Source: Lophium mytilinum | Taxonomy: Eukaryota > Ascomycota > Dothideomycetes > Mytilinidiales > Mytilinidiaceae | DNA length: 64,000 nucleotides | NCBI GenBank assembly: GCA_010093605.1 | Contig: MU004185.1 | Span: 455,334 to 519,333, forward strand | Reading direction: 5' to 3' | Part shown: positions 9,425 to 20,017 of the stretch, in pieces | Position numbering within the stretch: position 1 is the first letter of the stretch | Layout: each line of letters opens with the position of its first letter | Program-made: the position numbers and the translations under genes | Notes under the pieces: model-generated | Told to the model about the DNA's origin: nothing | Databases searched by the model: none | The model's input: only the letters and a program-made list of their open reading frames with translations

Positions 9425-9770
9425 TTTGTTGTTGGTGTTTAACAACAAAATCTCTTGGCATTGCATTATCATTTCTACTAAGTTTCACATTAGGCCACAT
9501 ATAATAATAAAAAGGCCATTATAAGAGCAAATAAACCTGTAGCTTCTGCAAATGCAAACCCTAAGATAGCATATATTCCTACTCCTGCTCCAATTAATCC
9601 TGTTGTCGCTAATCCTGTTCCTATTATTTTTGCTGCTTGCTTCATATTATTTTGAAATTTAAAGCAATTACATTTATGCATTATTATTGTTATATTGATA
9701 GTTAATTATTGTAGTATAGCTAATAATAAAATTATAGATGTTAATATTAGTCAAATAGAATAACTACAGT
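9425..9770. other. NUMT: nuclear insertion of mitochondrial DNA
   Basis: An abrupt AT-rich stretch, unlike its GC-balanced flanks, carries a fungal mitochondrial atp9 fragment plus adjacent A/T-rich intergenic sequence (ATTATTATTGTTATATTGATAG-like text around 9690-9760). It is the only piece in the window with mitochondrial coding content. Borders are estimates from the composition change. Confidence 0.8.
9490..9645 (-). pseudogene. Mitochondrial ATP synthase subunit 9 fragment (NUMT) with internal deletion
   Basis: The 51-codon frame starting at 9645 reads as the mitochondrial-encoded proteolipid subunit c of F1Fo ATP synthase: MKQAAKIIGTGLATTGLIGAG at the N-terminus, then YAILGFAFAEATGLFALIMAF and LLLYVA at the C-terminus. 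The normal protein has about 74 residues. Here the polar loop and the end of helix 1, about 23 residues including the conserved RNP loop, are missing as a clean in-frame deletion between GVGI and YAIL. Without the loop it cannot form a normal c-ring subunit. There is no nuclear targeting presequence, so a functional transferred gene is unlikely. The carboxylate-bearing helix 2 (FAEATG) is retained. Confidence 0.9.
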
Positions 9771-10374
9771 AGTTGGCCAAGCTAGGACAGCACTATTGAT
9801 CACAAAGCTCGTGTCTGAAGTGAGATTGTTCTTGCTAGCTGAAGATAGATTCGTTCCTGACACTCTAAAAAAGAAACCGAAGGTGGAGGAATAGGAGGGT
9901 GAACACCACTGGTGGCGGCCACTTTCGGGAAGTCTGTGAACATATTTACCTTGTTGGGGTAACTTTTACTAGTGAACTCGGGCTATACTATGTAAAAGAA
10001 AGGAAAGCCCGTTGGAGGAGATCTTTCACCCTCGACTGATTGAGGGAACGTGGCGCCTAAAAATGGGCCTCGGGAGATCTTCAGTGCCAAGGAAATTGAC
10101 AGGGGAAGCATCACCTCCTCCAAGACTTCGTCATCCAACCTCTACGCCTCTTCTGTAACATTCACAAGCGACGACGTCTGTTAAGATTACGCATTACCTA
10201 TTAGTTGCTCATATCCAAAGCACTCCCTATGATCTGGCCATCCCGATTTCGTGTCACGCCTCAAACGACATGAAAGCGTTGAATCTTCCGAGTCTTCCGT
10301 CGCGTCCTGTAATCATGCTTCAAAAGCTAGAGCAGGCGTCAGTTCTTGAATGGATGACCTTGGAAGCTTACAGA
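9771..10374. other. Intergenic between NUMT and UGDH relic
   Basis: On the plus strand the frame is open from the NUMT edge to a TAG at 9892-9894 and ends in a basic Lys-rich stretch, but it has no recognisable family. Nothing else is supported. Confidence 0.35.
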
Positions 10375-12359
10375 TTACCTACGTTGGCGATAGCGCGTTC
10401 CTGCTTTGCCCATGGACTCCACACGGAACCCGAGGAGTTCCATCTGCTTCACGTCGACGATATTTCGGCCATCAATAACCCATCTCGGTTCTCTCATGTT
10501 TGCAGCTATGAGAGCCCAATCCACGTTCTCCGAACCTATTTCGCCGTTTTTATGCTGCGTGCTATCGCAATAAACGCATCCGTTTGGACATGCTTGCTCG
10601 TGGAGACGGTTGAGAGGGTCCGAAGAAGTCATCTCTGTTAAAGACATTGTGCTTGATGGTTTGAATTCGCCGAGTGCCACAATATCCGTCTCAGAGAGCT
10701 CGGGCTTTTGAAAGACCTTTAGGTCTTCTACGCCACCATCGCTACTGTATTTTCTGAAGACGGAATGTTGTTTTGCTAGCGCGGGATATCTGAATTGATC
10801 CCATGGCGTTAAGATCAGGACAGCGCTAGCATTGAAGCATGCCTGGGTAGAGTTCTAATACGCCTCGACTGGCCCCAGCGGTTTGGGAGGCTTTGCTTCT
10901 GACGGCGCCACATGCCGGCCGATATTCTGCCTCACCTCAGCAACATTGCATCCAGGATCGAAGATTGCAATTTCTGCAGGTCGTTCAGCTAGTAGAGTCT
11001 TGATGACTTCGATTGCCGGAGATTCTCTCGAGTCATTGGTGTCCTGCTTGAAGATGTACCCGAGGATGGCGATCTTTTTGCCCATCAGGGCATTATGAAG
11101 CTTGGAGACTACCTTGTTGACGAATCTATCTCGCTGAAAGTCGTTAATGGCAAGCACTGACATCCAATAGTCCGCTACTTCTGGGAGATGGAGAGACCGA
11201 GAGAGATACACCAGGCTCAAGATATCTTTCTTGAAGCAGGACCCTCCGAAACCAAGCCCCGCCTTTAGGAATTTGCCTCCTAATCGTTGGTCTAATCCAA
11301 CGGCCTTGGAAATCTCATCGATATCCGCACCAGTCTGGTCGCAGATCGCACTAACAGCATTGATGCTGCTAATCCTTTGCGCCAGCATGGCATTTGCAAC
11401 CAGTTTTGACAGCTCCGATGACCAGAGGTTGACAGTAACGATCCTGGATGGCTCCACCCATTTGGCGTATACTTTTTCAAGTGCCGTAGCAGCAGCAAGC
11501 CCACTTGAAGATTGCGAAGAGCCATAATCGGTCTTCGGTCGGGGTATAAGAGATCTTTGACAGCCGTACCCTCCGCCAGGAATTCTGGGTTTGAGAGAAT
11601 CTCGAAAGGCACTCCAGGCCGGTAGAGTGTGAGAATCTCTCTAATCGTGCGAGCAGTTCCGCAGGGTACGGTGCTCTTCTCGACAATAATAGCTCCAGAC
11701 TTCGCAGCTTTCGCGACAGATATCATAGCGCTTTCCAGTGCAACAAGGTTCGTAGCTGCACCAGCCCCAATCCCGCTGAGCTTCGTCGGGGTATTGACGC
11801 TGACTAAAACGACGTCGGCAACAGCGACACATTCCGAAACGTTTGTTGAGAAAAAGAGATTAGGATTCGGGGTGGAATTTTCACCTCTGTGCCGTCTTGG
11901 TCCGCCAATTTCACGACGGTTCCTTTCGTCCCATCACGAGATACACGAACAAAATCGATGAGGCCTGGTTCAGCTACTGGAAGATGCTTTGAGTTCCATT
12001 TCTTCATCCTCGCCTCGTCAAGATCCATAACAGTTACTCGAATATCTGGATTCTGGAACGCGATGACTGCACTTGTGGGTCCTCCTATCAAAATTCTCAG
12101 TTGGATTCTTAGAAGCAAGGACCCGGGCTTTCAGCTCGATGTGAAGCGCAAAGTGATCAAGGAGATTGGAAAACGACATACGAACGTATCCGGCACCAAC
12201 ACAACATATGTTCTTCACTCGTGTTTGAAGACATGAAGTAGCGCAGTTACCGAAACACCGGATACAATGTTCGGATTCTGACTCTGGCGTGAATGCTCTA
12301 GAGCACCCTACTGAAGTGTTTGGGGTGGAAGACTCAAAAGAAGTTCTCCGAGATCCCAT
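10375..12359 (-). pseudogene. UDP-glucose 6-dehydrogenase relic
   Basis: Nearly full-length but broken copy of the cytosolic enzyme that oxidises UDP-glucose to UDP-glucuronate. Reading from 12359: MGSRRTS start and low-complexity leader; NICCVGAGYV of the NAD-binding fold; a well-formed intron (GTATGT donor at 12181, TAG acceptor, 12085-12181); GPTSAVIAFQNPDIRVTVMD; VNTPTKLSGIGAGAATNL; IIVEKSTVPCGTA; the central dimer helix; the catalytic-cysteine block GFGGSCFKKDI near 11230; the nucleotide-binding second half with LILTPWDQFRYP; and the C-terminal VIDGRNIVDVKQ...GF. Damage: frame changes near 11870 and near 11525, and a TAG stop at 10855-10857. In the second glycine of GYVGGP an Arg is predicted. 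The catalytic Cys and overall order are kept, so inactivation looks fairly recent. Confidence 0.88.
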
Positions 12360-13752
12360 GATGGAGGCTGTTTTTGATTGGCTCGACTGGGGATTATCTT
12401 CCTCTTAGTACGAGTAAGAAAGTGACTGCGGTGTCTATGGCCTTTTCAACTCTTCAAACGAATGTGGCTGATATCATGTAGGAACTTCCACAACGCTAAA
12501 CCAACGAACGGCCAGGCCTACTAAGGAGCTCGTTCTCAGTTGTGCATGACCGAAGGAATGCCAAGGTGCTCTAGACTTGCGTGCTCAGCACTCACTCAGA
12601 AATCAGAGAAATTTGGGGCCAGTCGTAAAGATAGTAAAACTGCTCAAGAAGCGTAGAGCACTTTCTCGTAACGTATTCGTCCTGGTGGTGGGATTTGAAA
12701 GTTGATAAATGGGCATGTGATTTTGGTTACTCAGGTAAGTATCACCAAGAATGATCTCTTCCGTATCTGCTGTTTGATATCAACTATCGGGCTTATGTAC
12801 GGTGTCCAACACAGCTCTACCAAAACCGCGCAAAAGTGACGAGATAAAGGTACTACGACAGCTAGATGCCCACGTTCACTGCTAGATCGCCTAGCCAAAA
12901 TTCAACAAGGCTTTAGAGGCTTCACCAAGACCTCTCGGGTCTCACTAATCGAACTGGCCAATAGGCTTGGTGTAAGTACCTGCATGGTACAGCATTTGAG
13001 CCGGATCGAAGGCGCTGTGCAACTTATCCGTACCAAAGACGAGATACCGGTACCGGACATGAGTCGGCTTCGGACTCCCGGGTGAACTGTTACCAACGAA
13101 GCAGTGCACCGATGATGTTGACCCGAAAAGATTGTGTCCAATCACCCATCACTGACTGCATAAATTGCACTTGATACGCCCATCGAAGGCAACTATGTCG
13201 CAAATTCATGAGACCCTCTTGAGCAAGCAGATCCATCTACAAACAGGAGGCAGACGCCAGGGAGTGTTTCCTAGTCTTTTCATCACGGAGGCAGCCGCAG
13301 CTCTCAGGTCCAGCTGCGGGTTCCTGGGCGGCGTCGCACATCGATACACAATTGTCCCGTTCCGGCGAAGCGACAAGCCTTGCCGGAATCCCACGCCCGA
13401 GAGCCCAAGAAACGCTAATCCTCGGCCAACAAGCCGCATGCCGTGGCGCTGGGCAACACCAAACCCACATGGCTACGAATAGCTATTATCGTACGTTGTC
13501 CTGAGTCCCTTTATGCCGGTTGCCTGAGGGTGTTTTCTCCCCATTCCTACCGCGGCGTCCTGGTATCGCTGCTACAACCGCGAACAGCACCATAGCGTGG
13601 GTATCCAACTCCCACGCCTCTTCAGACGGCTCCTCGGGCCCCCTCTCGCTATCAATCTAATCGTTTGTCTCCAGATGCAGATTAGGCCGGCTTTATGCTG
13701 ACACAGCCTTTGATTCGATCCAAGCATCCTGTCAACTCAGGTCGTCCTCAAC
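12360..13752. other. Intergenic with unassigned minus-strand ORF
   Basis: A minus-strand frame of 66 codons (12945-13145) has a coding-like composition (HNLFGSTSSVHCFVGNS, ending PIGQFD) but no family I recognise; it could be another gene remnant. Overlapping frames at 13206-13482 are unsupported. The last 300 bases are the upstream region of the GH12 relic. Confidence 0.3.
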
Positions 13753-14896
13753 TTGTTCCATTCCATGGCTTGGCCTGAAACGCTCTTATGGCAAATGGGG
13801 GCAGTGTTCCTTGCGCCCTATCCTGCTGGAGTCAATGCGCAGTCTCTCTTCAACCATGGCGACTTCATCAAGAGAGAGGTGAAAGAGACCGTTCTCCTAT
13901 GCGGCCAGTACGATTCCTACAATGCCTGCGATGAGTCCGGTAACTTTACCTGTACATAAGTCTGTCTCTGTTGTATCACAGCTGTCTGTTGACTGGTACT
14001 AGTTATATCCAATGCATGGAATCCGGAGCCGTCGGGTGGGCAGTGTGTGACAGTAGGTCTCCACACGTATTTTACTTCCTGCAGAAGGTTGGCAACAATG
14101 GTACTACCTTTGAAGCCACTTGGAAGTGGGAAACCGATCCGTCTAATGTCCACTCTTATCCTCGCGTCAAGTTCAACACGCCCTTATTACCTGTCCAACT
14201 GTCAAACCTTTCCTCATTGCTCGTTGAGACTCACTGGTCCATGTCACCAGCCACTTCGCTGAACCTTGGCAACGACCTCAACGGTTTATCAAAGATCAAC
14301 ATGATTGCCAATGTCGCGATCGACATGTTTGCCGACGCCGACCCAAAGAAAGCCCAGAGTGAGACTGAGGCTGCATTTGAGATTATGCTCTGGTTGGGAT
14401 CGTTTGGCAACCCGCAGCCTCTGGGGTTCAGAGACGGCTCTGGGCTTTTCAATCAGACCCTGGGGAACCTTCAATTGTTTGTACCCCGGTTGCGAACAGA
14501 TCGTGTTACGCGTGCTAAAAGATCTATAGTAAGCTTTTTACGGGACATAACCCTGCACGAGGACACGACGTCTTTTCTTGGATGGCTCCCTCGAACGTCA
14601 CTGATTTCAATGAAGACATATCACCGCTTATCCAAGCTCTGTGAAAGAACAACTTCGTCTCGGCTGATGTCTTTATGGGCCTCGTGGAATTTGGCAGTGA
14701 GGCTTTCCACGCTGATGAGAATGTTACTTTCTTTATTTCACACTTTGGGATAAACCTGACCTCGGGGATTCCGCCATACCTTTCAATCACGACAGCACCG
14801 AAGTCCTGTTCCAATAAGTCGACTGCATCCGCTCTCAGGCAGTCATCACTCTTTGCTGTGGTGCTGCTGGCCATAACAGCAGCGTTCATGCTGTGA
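13753..14896 (+). pseudogene. GH12 endoglucanase / xyloglucanase relic
   Basis: Broken gene for a secreted glycoside hydrolase family 12 enzyme (endo-beta-1,4-glucanase or xyloglucan-specific endoglucanase). After a hydrophobic signal-like N-terminus come LLCGQYDSYNACDESGNFT; an intron 13952-14002 (GTACAT...TAG); AWNPEPSGGQCVT; an unusually short 32-nt putative intron (14053-14084); GTTFEATWKWETDPSNVHSY; MIANVAIDMFADA; and EAAFEIMLWLGSFGNPQPLG, which holds the family's conserved catalytic Glu. Beyond about 14480 the frame is lost, with at least one shift near 14555-14570 and a TGA at 14642-14644, though DFNEDISPLIQAL and the following strands remain recognisable. The C-terminus ends in a Ser/Ala/Leu-rich hydrophobic tail (LFAVVLLAITAAFML), which suggests the ancestor was GPI-anchored, unusual for GH12 (inference). 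Confidence 0.82.
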
Positions 14897-16201
14897 ACGA
14901 GGCCATCGTGCATATAGACGCAAGAGTCACCTGTGAATACGTAATTATCGCTGTACGAGTATTCTTGGGCTTGGCATTCATGACTAGAGGTAGCGGGAGA
15001 GACGGTGCAGCATGCGCACGAGAACGGACAACGAGCACGACCTAGCTAGAGCACGACAGATGGGCGGCAAAACGGCAAGCGGGAGAGCAACCACCAGGGT
15101 CCAAATGGGTCGCCGAGCATGCAATTTACAGGTGGTGCTGCGTTGGCCAGCGGCGCAGAGGTGTCACACAGCGCCAAAGATAGTAAGCAAGCGGTCTCAT
15201 CCATCAAACATCGTTAGTAGGAATCAACGCCAACTTCGAGGCCCACGTTTTCCTCTATGATATTAGGGCCATCTTATCAAACGGTCCTGATCCCATCCGA
15301 CCTTCAACGCCACAGCCGTTATGGCTCAATCTTTTCTCGTGGCTGTTGCGGCAATATTCAACAAATTTGCATGGCACCTCCGGAAGCATGGCTGTCGCAT
15401 GCGAAATAACCTCGAGCATCTTGACTTGGCTTGCATCTAGCCTGGTAGACCGTTCTCTTTCACTACGGCTATCTAAACCCTCTTCGCTAAACCCTCCGTC
15501 GGATAATTCAAATTGCTTCGTGCCAGGTCTGGCTTGTTCCGGCATCGTGTCTTCCATCGAGAAGCGTAATGCAAGATACCGAGATCTACACAGCACAACG
15601 TCTCTCGGGAGCCTCTTGGACGTGGAATACGTGGCCATGGAATGGGAACCCGAGTCCAGTACCTTGGTACCTACTCGAGCGTGCTGTACGATAGCTTCAC
15701 CGCCTCACAAAGGCTTTACCATAGTGGTAGATGTCGTGAGGTTTCCATGCCGTGTGTCCGGGCATAAAGGCACCGGAACTGCCAAGCAAATGGTTGACCG
15801 TTCTCCACCAATCCTATGCGAGGACGAAAAGGCTGATCCGGGTCCTGACGGTTATCCTAGGGCAAATCAGCTCTACTTTTGGGTACGCTCGATTGACCCT
15901 GAGCGGAAAAATCCGCTTCATTGTCCTGGCATTGAGGTCGGATACGGCAACGCATGTACTATCGGACCCCCACCTAGGAGCAACGGGATTGGAAAATGCC
16001 TGAACAGAAAATGACGTTACTCGGCGCCGTTCTTAACAGAAGTCGTGAGCCGAAAGTTTTTTCTCTACACCACTTCCTTGACCTAGGTGATAATACCATT
16101 GAATTGGCTTTTTATTCGGTCTCATTCCTTCGTTGAACCTTTGCCCATCACATTCGCTCCACTATAATATTTCCTTTTTACCCTCAATCAGGTGTTCTGT
16201 T
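14897..16201. other. Unassigned region with opposing ORFs
   Basis: A plus-strand frame of 222 codons (15346-16014) and a minus-strand frame of 127 codons (15255-15638) overlap. The minus-strand one has the more protein-like mix of charged residues (LDSRSERERSTRL, QVKMLEVISHATAML); neither matches a family I know. One may be a remnant or a species-specific gene. 16020-16201 is the leader of the GT2 gene. Confidence 0.3.
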
Positions 16202-18490
16202 ATGCCTACTTCACGAAAACGCAACCGTTTGATAAAGAAGTTCAAGTCTAAGAAGAGCGTCGAGACGACAGACCCAGAAATGCATCCCCGAAGTCAAGTG
16301 GAAACCAGCTCGGAGCCTTCGCGCCCGCCAACTGCATCCAATACCTTGACGGTGTCTTCGCCAGCTGCGACACAGGCCTCGCTTGCAAGCTCGGGCCATA
16401 ATCCTTTTGAACGTGAGCAATACATTCTCGACGGACAGTCTACGACCAACTTCAGCTTCGCACCTAGCCATGTCCAACAGCCGTCAAGTTCTAGCCACAG
16501 CCAGCAACTATCAGTATCGACATACAGCCAGGATATTGAGACCTCCGCAGTACCACCAGACCTAATAGTAAGCTTCTGAAATCATCTCTGCACAGCGTAC
16601 TTCTCCTAACACGCGAGTAGCTACCCACACCTCTTCCTCCCCCGACCACCGAGCCAGAATTCAATGAAAAGCACTACGAGCAAGACATTGAATCACATCC
16701 CCCACCTGCAAAACACACCAAAGACGAGGAGAAACAAGACCACGAGGAAAGGAGCCAACTTTCCCACATGCCGAGAAGGTGGGATTCTTCCGGCGGTGGT
16801 ACAGCCGGTTTCGTGCGCGGTACGCACCGTTACACGACCCGCCACTGGTCCTGCCAGAATGCCCAACCGACGAGGAAAAGTATTGCTACTTGCACACCAA
16901 CCGGATTCCGCTCTACATCTTCGGCATCTTTGCGTTCTTTAGTTTGTCGGCTGGCATGTGGCTGTTCACTGTCTGCGACTACATCTTCGCCTGGTCCGGG
17001 CTCTTTGTGTTCCTCCTGCAGGCGTATCTGATGGTGTCGTATTTTGTGGGTATAGTAGGCCGAGACTGGGATTTCGAGAGCCACAAGCAGGTGTTGCTGA
17101 GCTATGGCATCACGGCGGCGAATGCACCGACGGTGGATATCTACTTGCCATGCTGTTCGGAGGACCTCTCGATTCTCGAGAATACGTATAAGCATGTGCA
17201 GAAACTGGACTACCCCTCCAACCGACTGAAACTATCTGTGATGGACGACGACAACAAGGCCGAGGTGAAGGAACTAGCAGAGCGATACAACTTCAACAAC
17301 TCCGTCCGGACTGACCGGCCGCGACTGAAGAAAGCCGAGAATCTACGCTGGCATTTCACGCGGACGGACGCCGACTTCTTCGTCATCTACGACGCTGACT
17401 TCTGCCCGCGACCCGACTTCCTCAGCGAACTGATCCCAGAGCATCTCGCCGACGACAAGACAGCCATCATCCAAACACCGCAGTTCTTCCGCGTGGGCGG
17501 CGCCCAAACCTGGGTCGAGCAAGGCGCAGGAGCTACACAAGAACTCTTCTACCGCGTCGTGCAAGTCAACCGCAACCGCTGGGGCGCGTCCATCTGCGTC
17601 GGCAGCAACGCCGTCCATCGCCGTGCGGCGCTGGAGGAAGTTGGCGGCACCGCGGAGATTGGTTTCTCCGAGGACGTTCACACGGGGTGAGTACCCAGTA
17701 CCAATACCACGGTATCGTAAAGCAGTTAGCCGTCATGACTGATCCGAATAGGTTCGGCGTCGTCAACCGAGGGTGGAAGGTCAAATACATCCCCCTTTGT
17801 CTTGCCACAGGCGTGTGCCCGGATACGCCGCGGTCGTTTTTCTCGCAGCAGATGCGGTGGTGCATGGGATCGACAACGCTACTGAGCAACCCCAAGTTCT
17901 GGAAGTCGAAGCTTACGTTTATTCAGAAAGTGTGCTATTTGTGCGGTGAGAAGAGTTCACTAATCCGTATTTACGTAAACAGTAGACTTCGTGATGCTGA
18001 TTGATGGTGGGCAGGGTTTATGTACTACTCCGCCGTCGCGCTCTCCATCTTCATCTCGCCAATCCCCGGCATCTTGCTTCTCTGGTTCCGCCCCATCTAC
18101 TTCAAATACTACAACCTCGCGTTCGCTATCCCGTTGATCGTGTATGGACTGGTGGTGTTCCACTTCTGGGCTAAGGCGAGCTTTGGGTTTAATGTCCAGC
18201 ATATCATGGTCATCCAGTCGTACGCGTATTTGACGGCGATTAAGGATAAGATCTTTGGGAAGACGCTTATATGGGTGCCGACGGGTGACGCTAAAGCGCA
18301 TAAGAGCAACAAGTACCGAATTTTGTGTATTTGTTGCTGGATGTGGACGCTGACGGTGTTGGGAGCCCTGGTCGGGGCTGTGACGTATCGGGTTGGTTTT
18401 AAGGGGATGGTGTGGTATAACACCTTGCCTTTGATTATCTTGAACGTCTATAATGTGTATCTGGCGCATCCGTTTTTGTTTCATACTTGA
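16202..18490 (+). CDS. Membrane GT2 glycosyltransferase, cellulose-synthase-like
   Basis: Processive-type family 2 glycosyltransferase of the plasma membrane, related to the fungal GT2 proteins needed for hyphal growth on surfaces (inference from family). Proposed exons: 16202-16567, 16621-17686, 17752-17945, 18015-18490, with introns of 53, 65 and 69 nt and good GT-AG sites. The N-terminus is Ser/Pro/Gln-rich and disordered. Then come two to three membrane helices (IPLYIFGIFAFFSLSAGMWL onward), the catalytic core with MDDDN, YDADF, QTPQFF, SEDVHTG and QQMRW, and four C-terminal membrane helices. All GT2 signature residues are present. Oddity: the N-terminal extension (ending SHMPRR) and the core (VGFFRRW) are in different frames, meeting near 16768-16782, and no intron fits; one missing base would join them. 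Either an assembly error, or the extension is not translated with the core. About 700 residues if joined. Confidence 0.8.
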
Positions 18491-20017
18491 GCGTTGTTTC
18501 ATACTTGAGTAGAGAAGAAAAGGTAGATGGGAGGTTGACGAGTTAGAAAAGGATACAAAGGATGATAGAATAGAGGAGCGAATAGATGACCGGCAGTATA
18601 CCTGGATATTAATGTTATGTATATCATATCCGCGATTGCAGGCTGCCTTTGTTAGCATGAAGGCATGAGGAGGTTGAAAAGTGTCGTAGGGACTCCGAAA
18701 TGGCCTGTTGGCTGAGACCCTTTCTCTACCGTGAAGTAGACGCGAACAATGCATTCTTTCACATGTCTCTAGCATACCATAGGCTTTTTCACGATAGAGT
18801 GAACCTGCGGAGGAGTCTCCGAATGGCATAGTCGAGTCGTATCGAAGCGGTAGGATCCTTGCTCTGTGAGACGGATGCTTGAAGAATGCTTGAAGGCATC
18901 GCGAACGGATTGGCCGCGATAAGCGATACGAATAGGTGTTTGTGTTGCTGCTAAGAAATATCTCGGTTCGAAAGCTTCGCCTTAACTCGACTTCAGCCTC
19001 ACCAGCACGCATCTTGCTGCAGCACTAGAAGAGAATTTGAGATATTACGCTACATTCAAGTGGGTATCAAGCCACTCGTCGAACGTTTAGGGTGATGTCG
19101 ATAGGTATTGAGCTGAAACGCGTGGCTCCCACGTGGTACGCCTCTCCTTTCTTTCATGGGCGGTCGATGATGCTGCCCAGCACTGCTCTCGTTGTTGACC
19201 TCGGCCAGGGTCTGGGCAGGCTCGCGCGTCTCACATGCCGGCCGCATCCATGTCTTGCAATCTTCGCTGGAACCAAGTTTCGGGAGAGCGTCCGTCGCGA
19301 CGGGCAGGGTCTGTGTGGATCCTGCTCCCCCTTCTCCACCAATTTCCTCCATCGCGCTCCTGCTATCACCACCCCGCGATGCTGGAGTCGTCCATTGTCA
19401 ACGCCCAGCCGCATGTGCAGCTGCATCGTGAGCACTGCCACAGCCGGTCTGGTCTGGACAGCACTCACGATGCCAGCCCAGCTGAACATCCCGTGTACAG
19501 CATCGCGACGCGTCAGAGAACAGTCTGGACCGCTCTTCCCCGGATTCACGACGATGCGGGAGCAGGCCGAAGTGACGGCGGTGCGGCTGTGCGCGTGGTT
19601 GTGGCGAAGTGAGGCTGGTGTCTAGGGCTAAGGGGAGATTCTTGCATGATGCTATTGAGGTGTCATGACGTGTGCCCAATAGCCAGCGCGGGCGATCTCC
19701 ATAGGCAATAAAGCGGATCTCGATACTAGCCCATACGGTGCTGGCGATCATTTCACGAGAGGCCCAAGTGGCCTAGATGCCGCCTGAGTCGGGGGCACCG
19801 CAGTCGCTTGACCAGCAGCCGGCCACCACTTGCAGCCCCGAAGACCAGAAGCAGCCTGGTTCATGACGCGGGCCAGCGCTTCCCAGCATTGACCCTTGGG
19901 AGCTCAAAAGCCTTGGAATCTCCCCTAAGTCGTGTTGTTTTTTTCCCACGACATCTGCTGCTGCCCTCCCAGCAGAGCTGCACTCTCTCTCCACATCTTC
20001 AATTCACGTTGCCCGCC
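18491..20017. other. Intergenic (GT2 3' side and CSC1 promoter)
   Basis: Several long overlapping frames on both strands (for example 19092-19625 plus, 19154-19549 minus) compete with one another and have no family, so none is called. The last ~100 bases are a CT-rich leader typical of a fungal promoter. Confidence 0.4.

Noticed and set aside
9781-9894. Open plus-strand frame ending in a Lys-rich, NLS-like stretch
   Set aside because: Continues from AT-rich NUMT sequence without a start and matches no family.
17960-19012. 350-codon minus-strand frame
   Set aside because: It overlaps the GT2 C-terminal exon on the opposite strand and is rich in Ser/Arg with no family; the GT2 frame explains the openness.
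19092-19625. 177-codon plus-strand frame with an opposing 131-codon frame
   Set aside because: Two frames of similar length on opposite strands in GC-rich DNA, neither with protein-like composition or splice signals.
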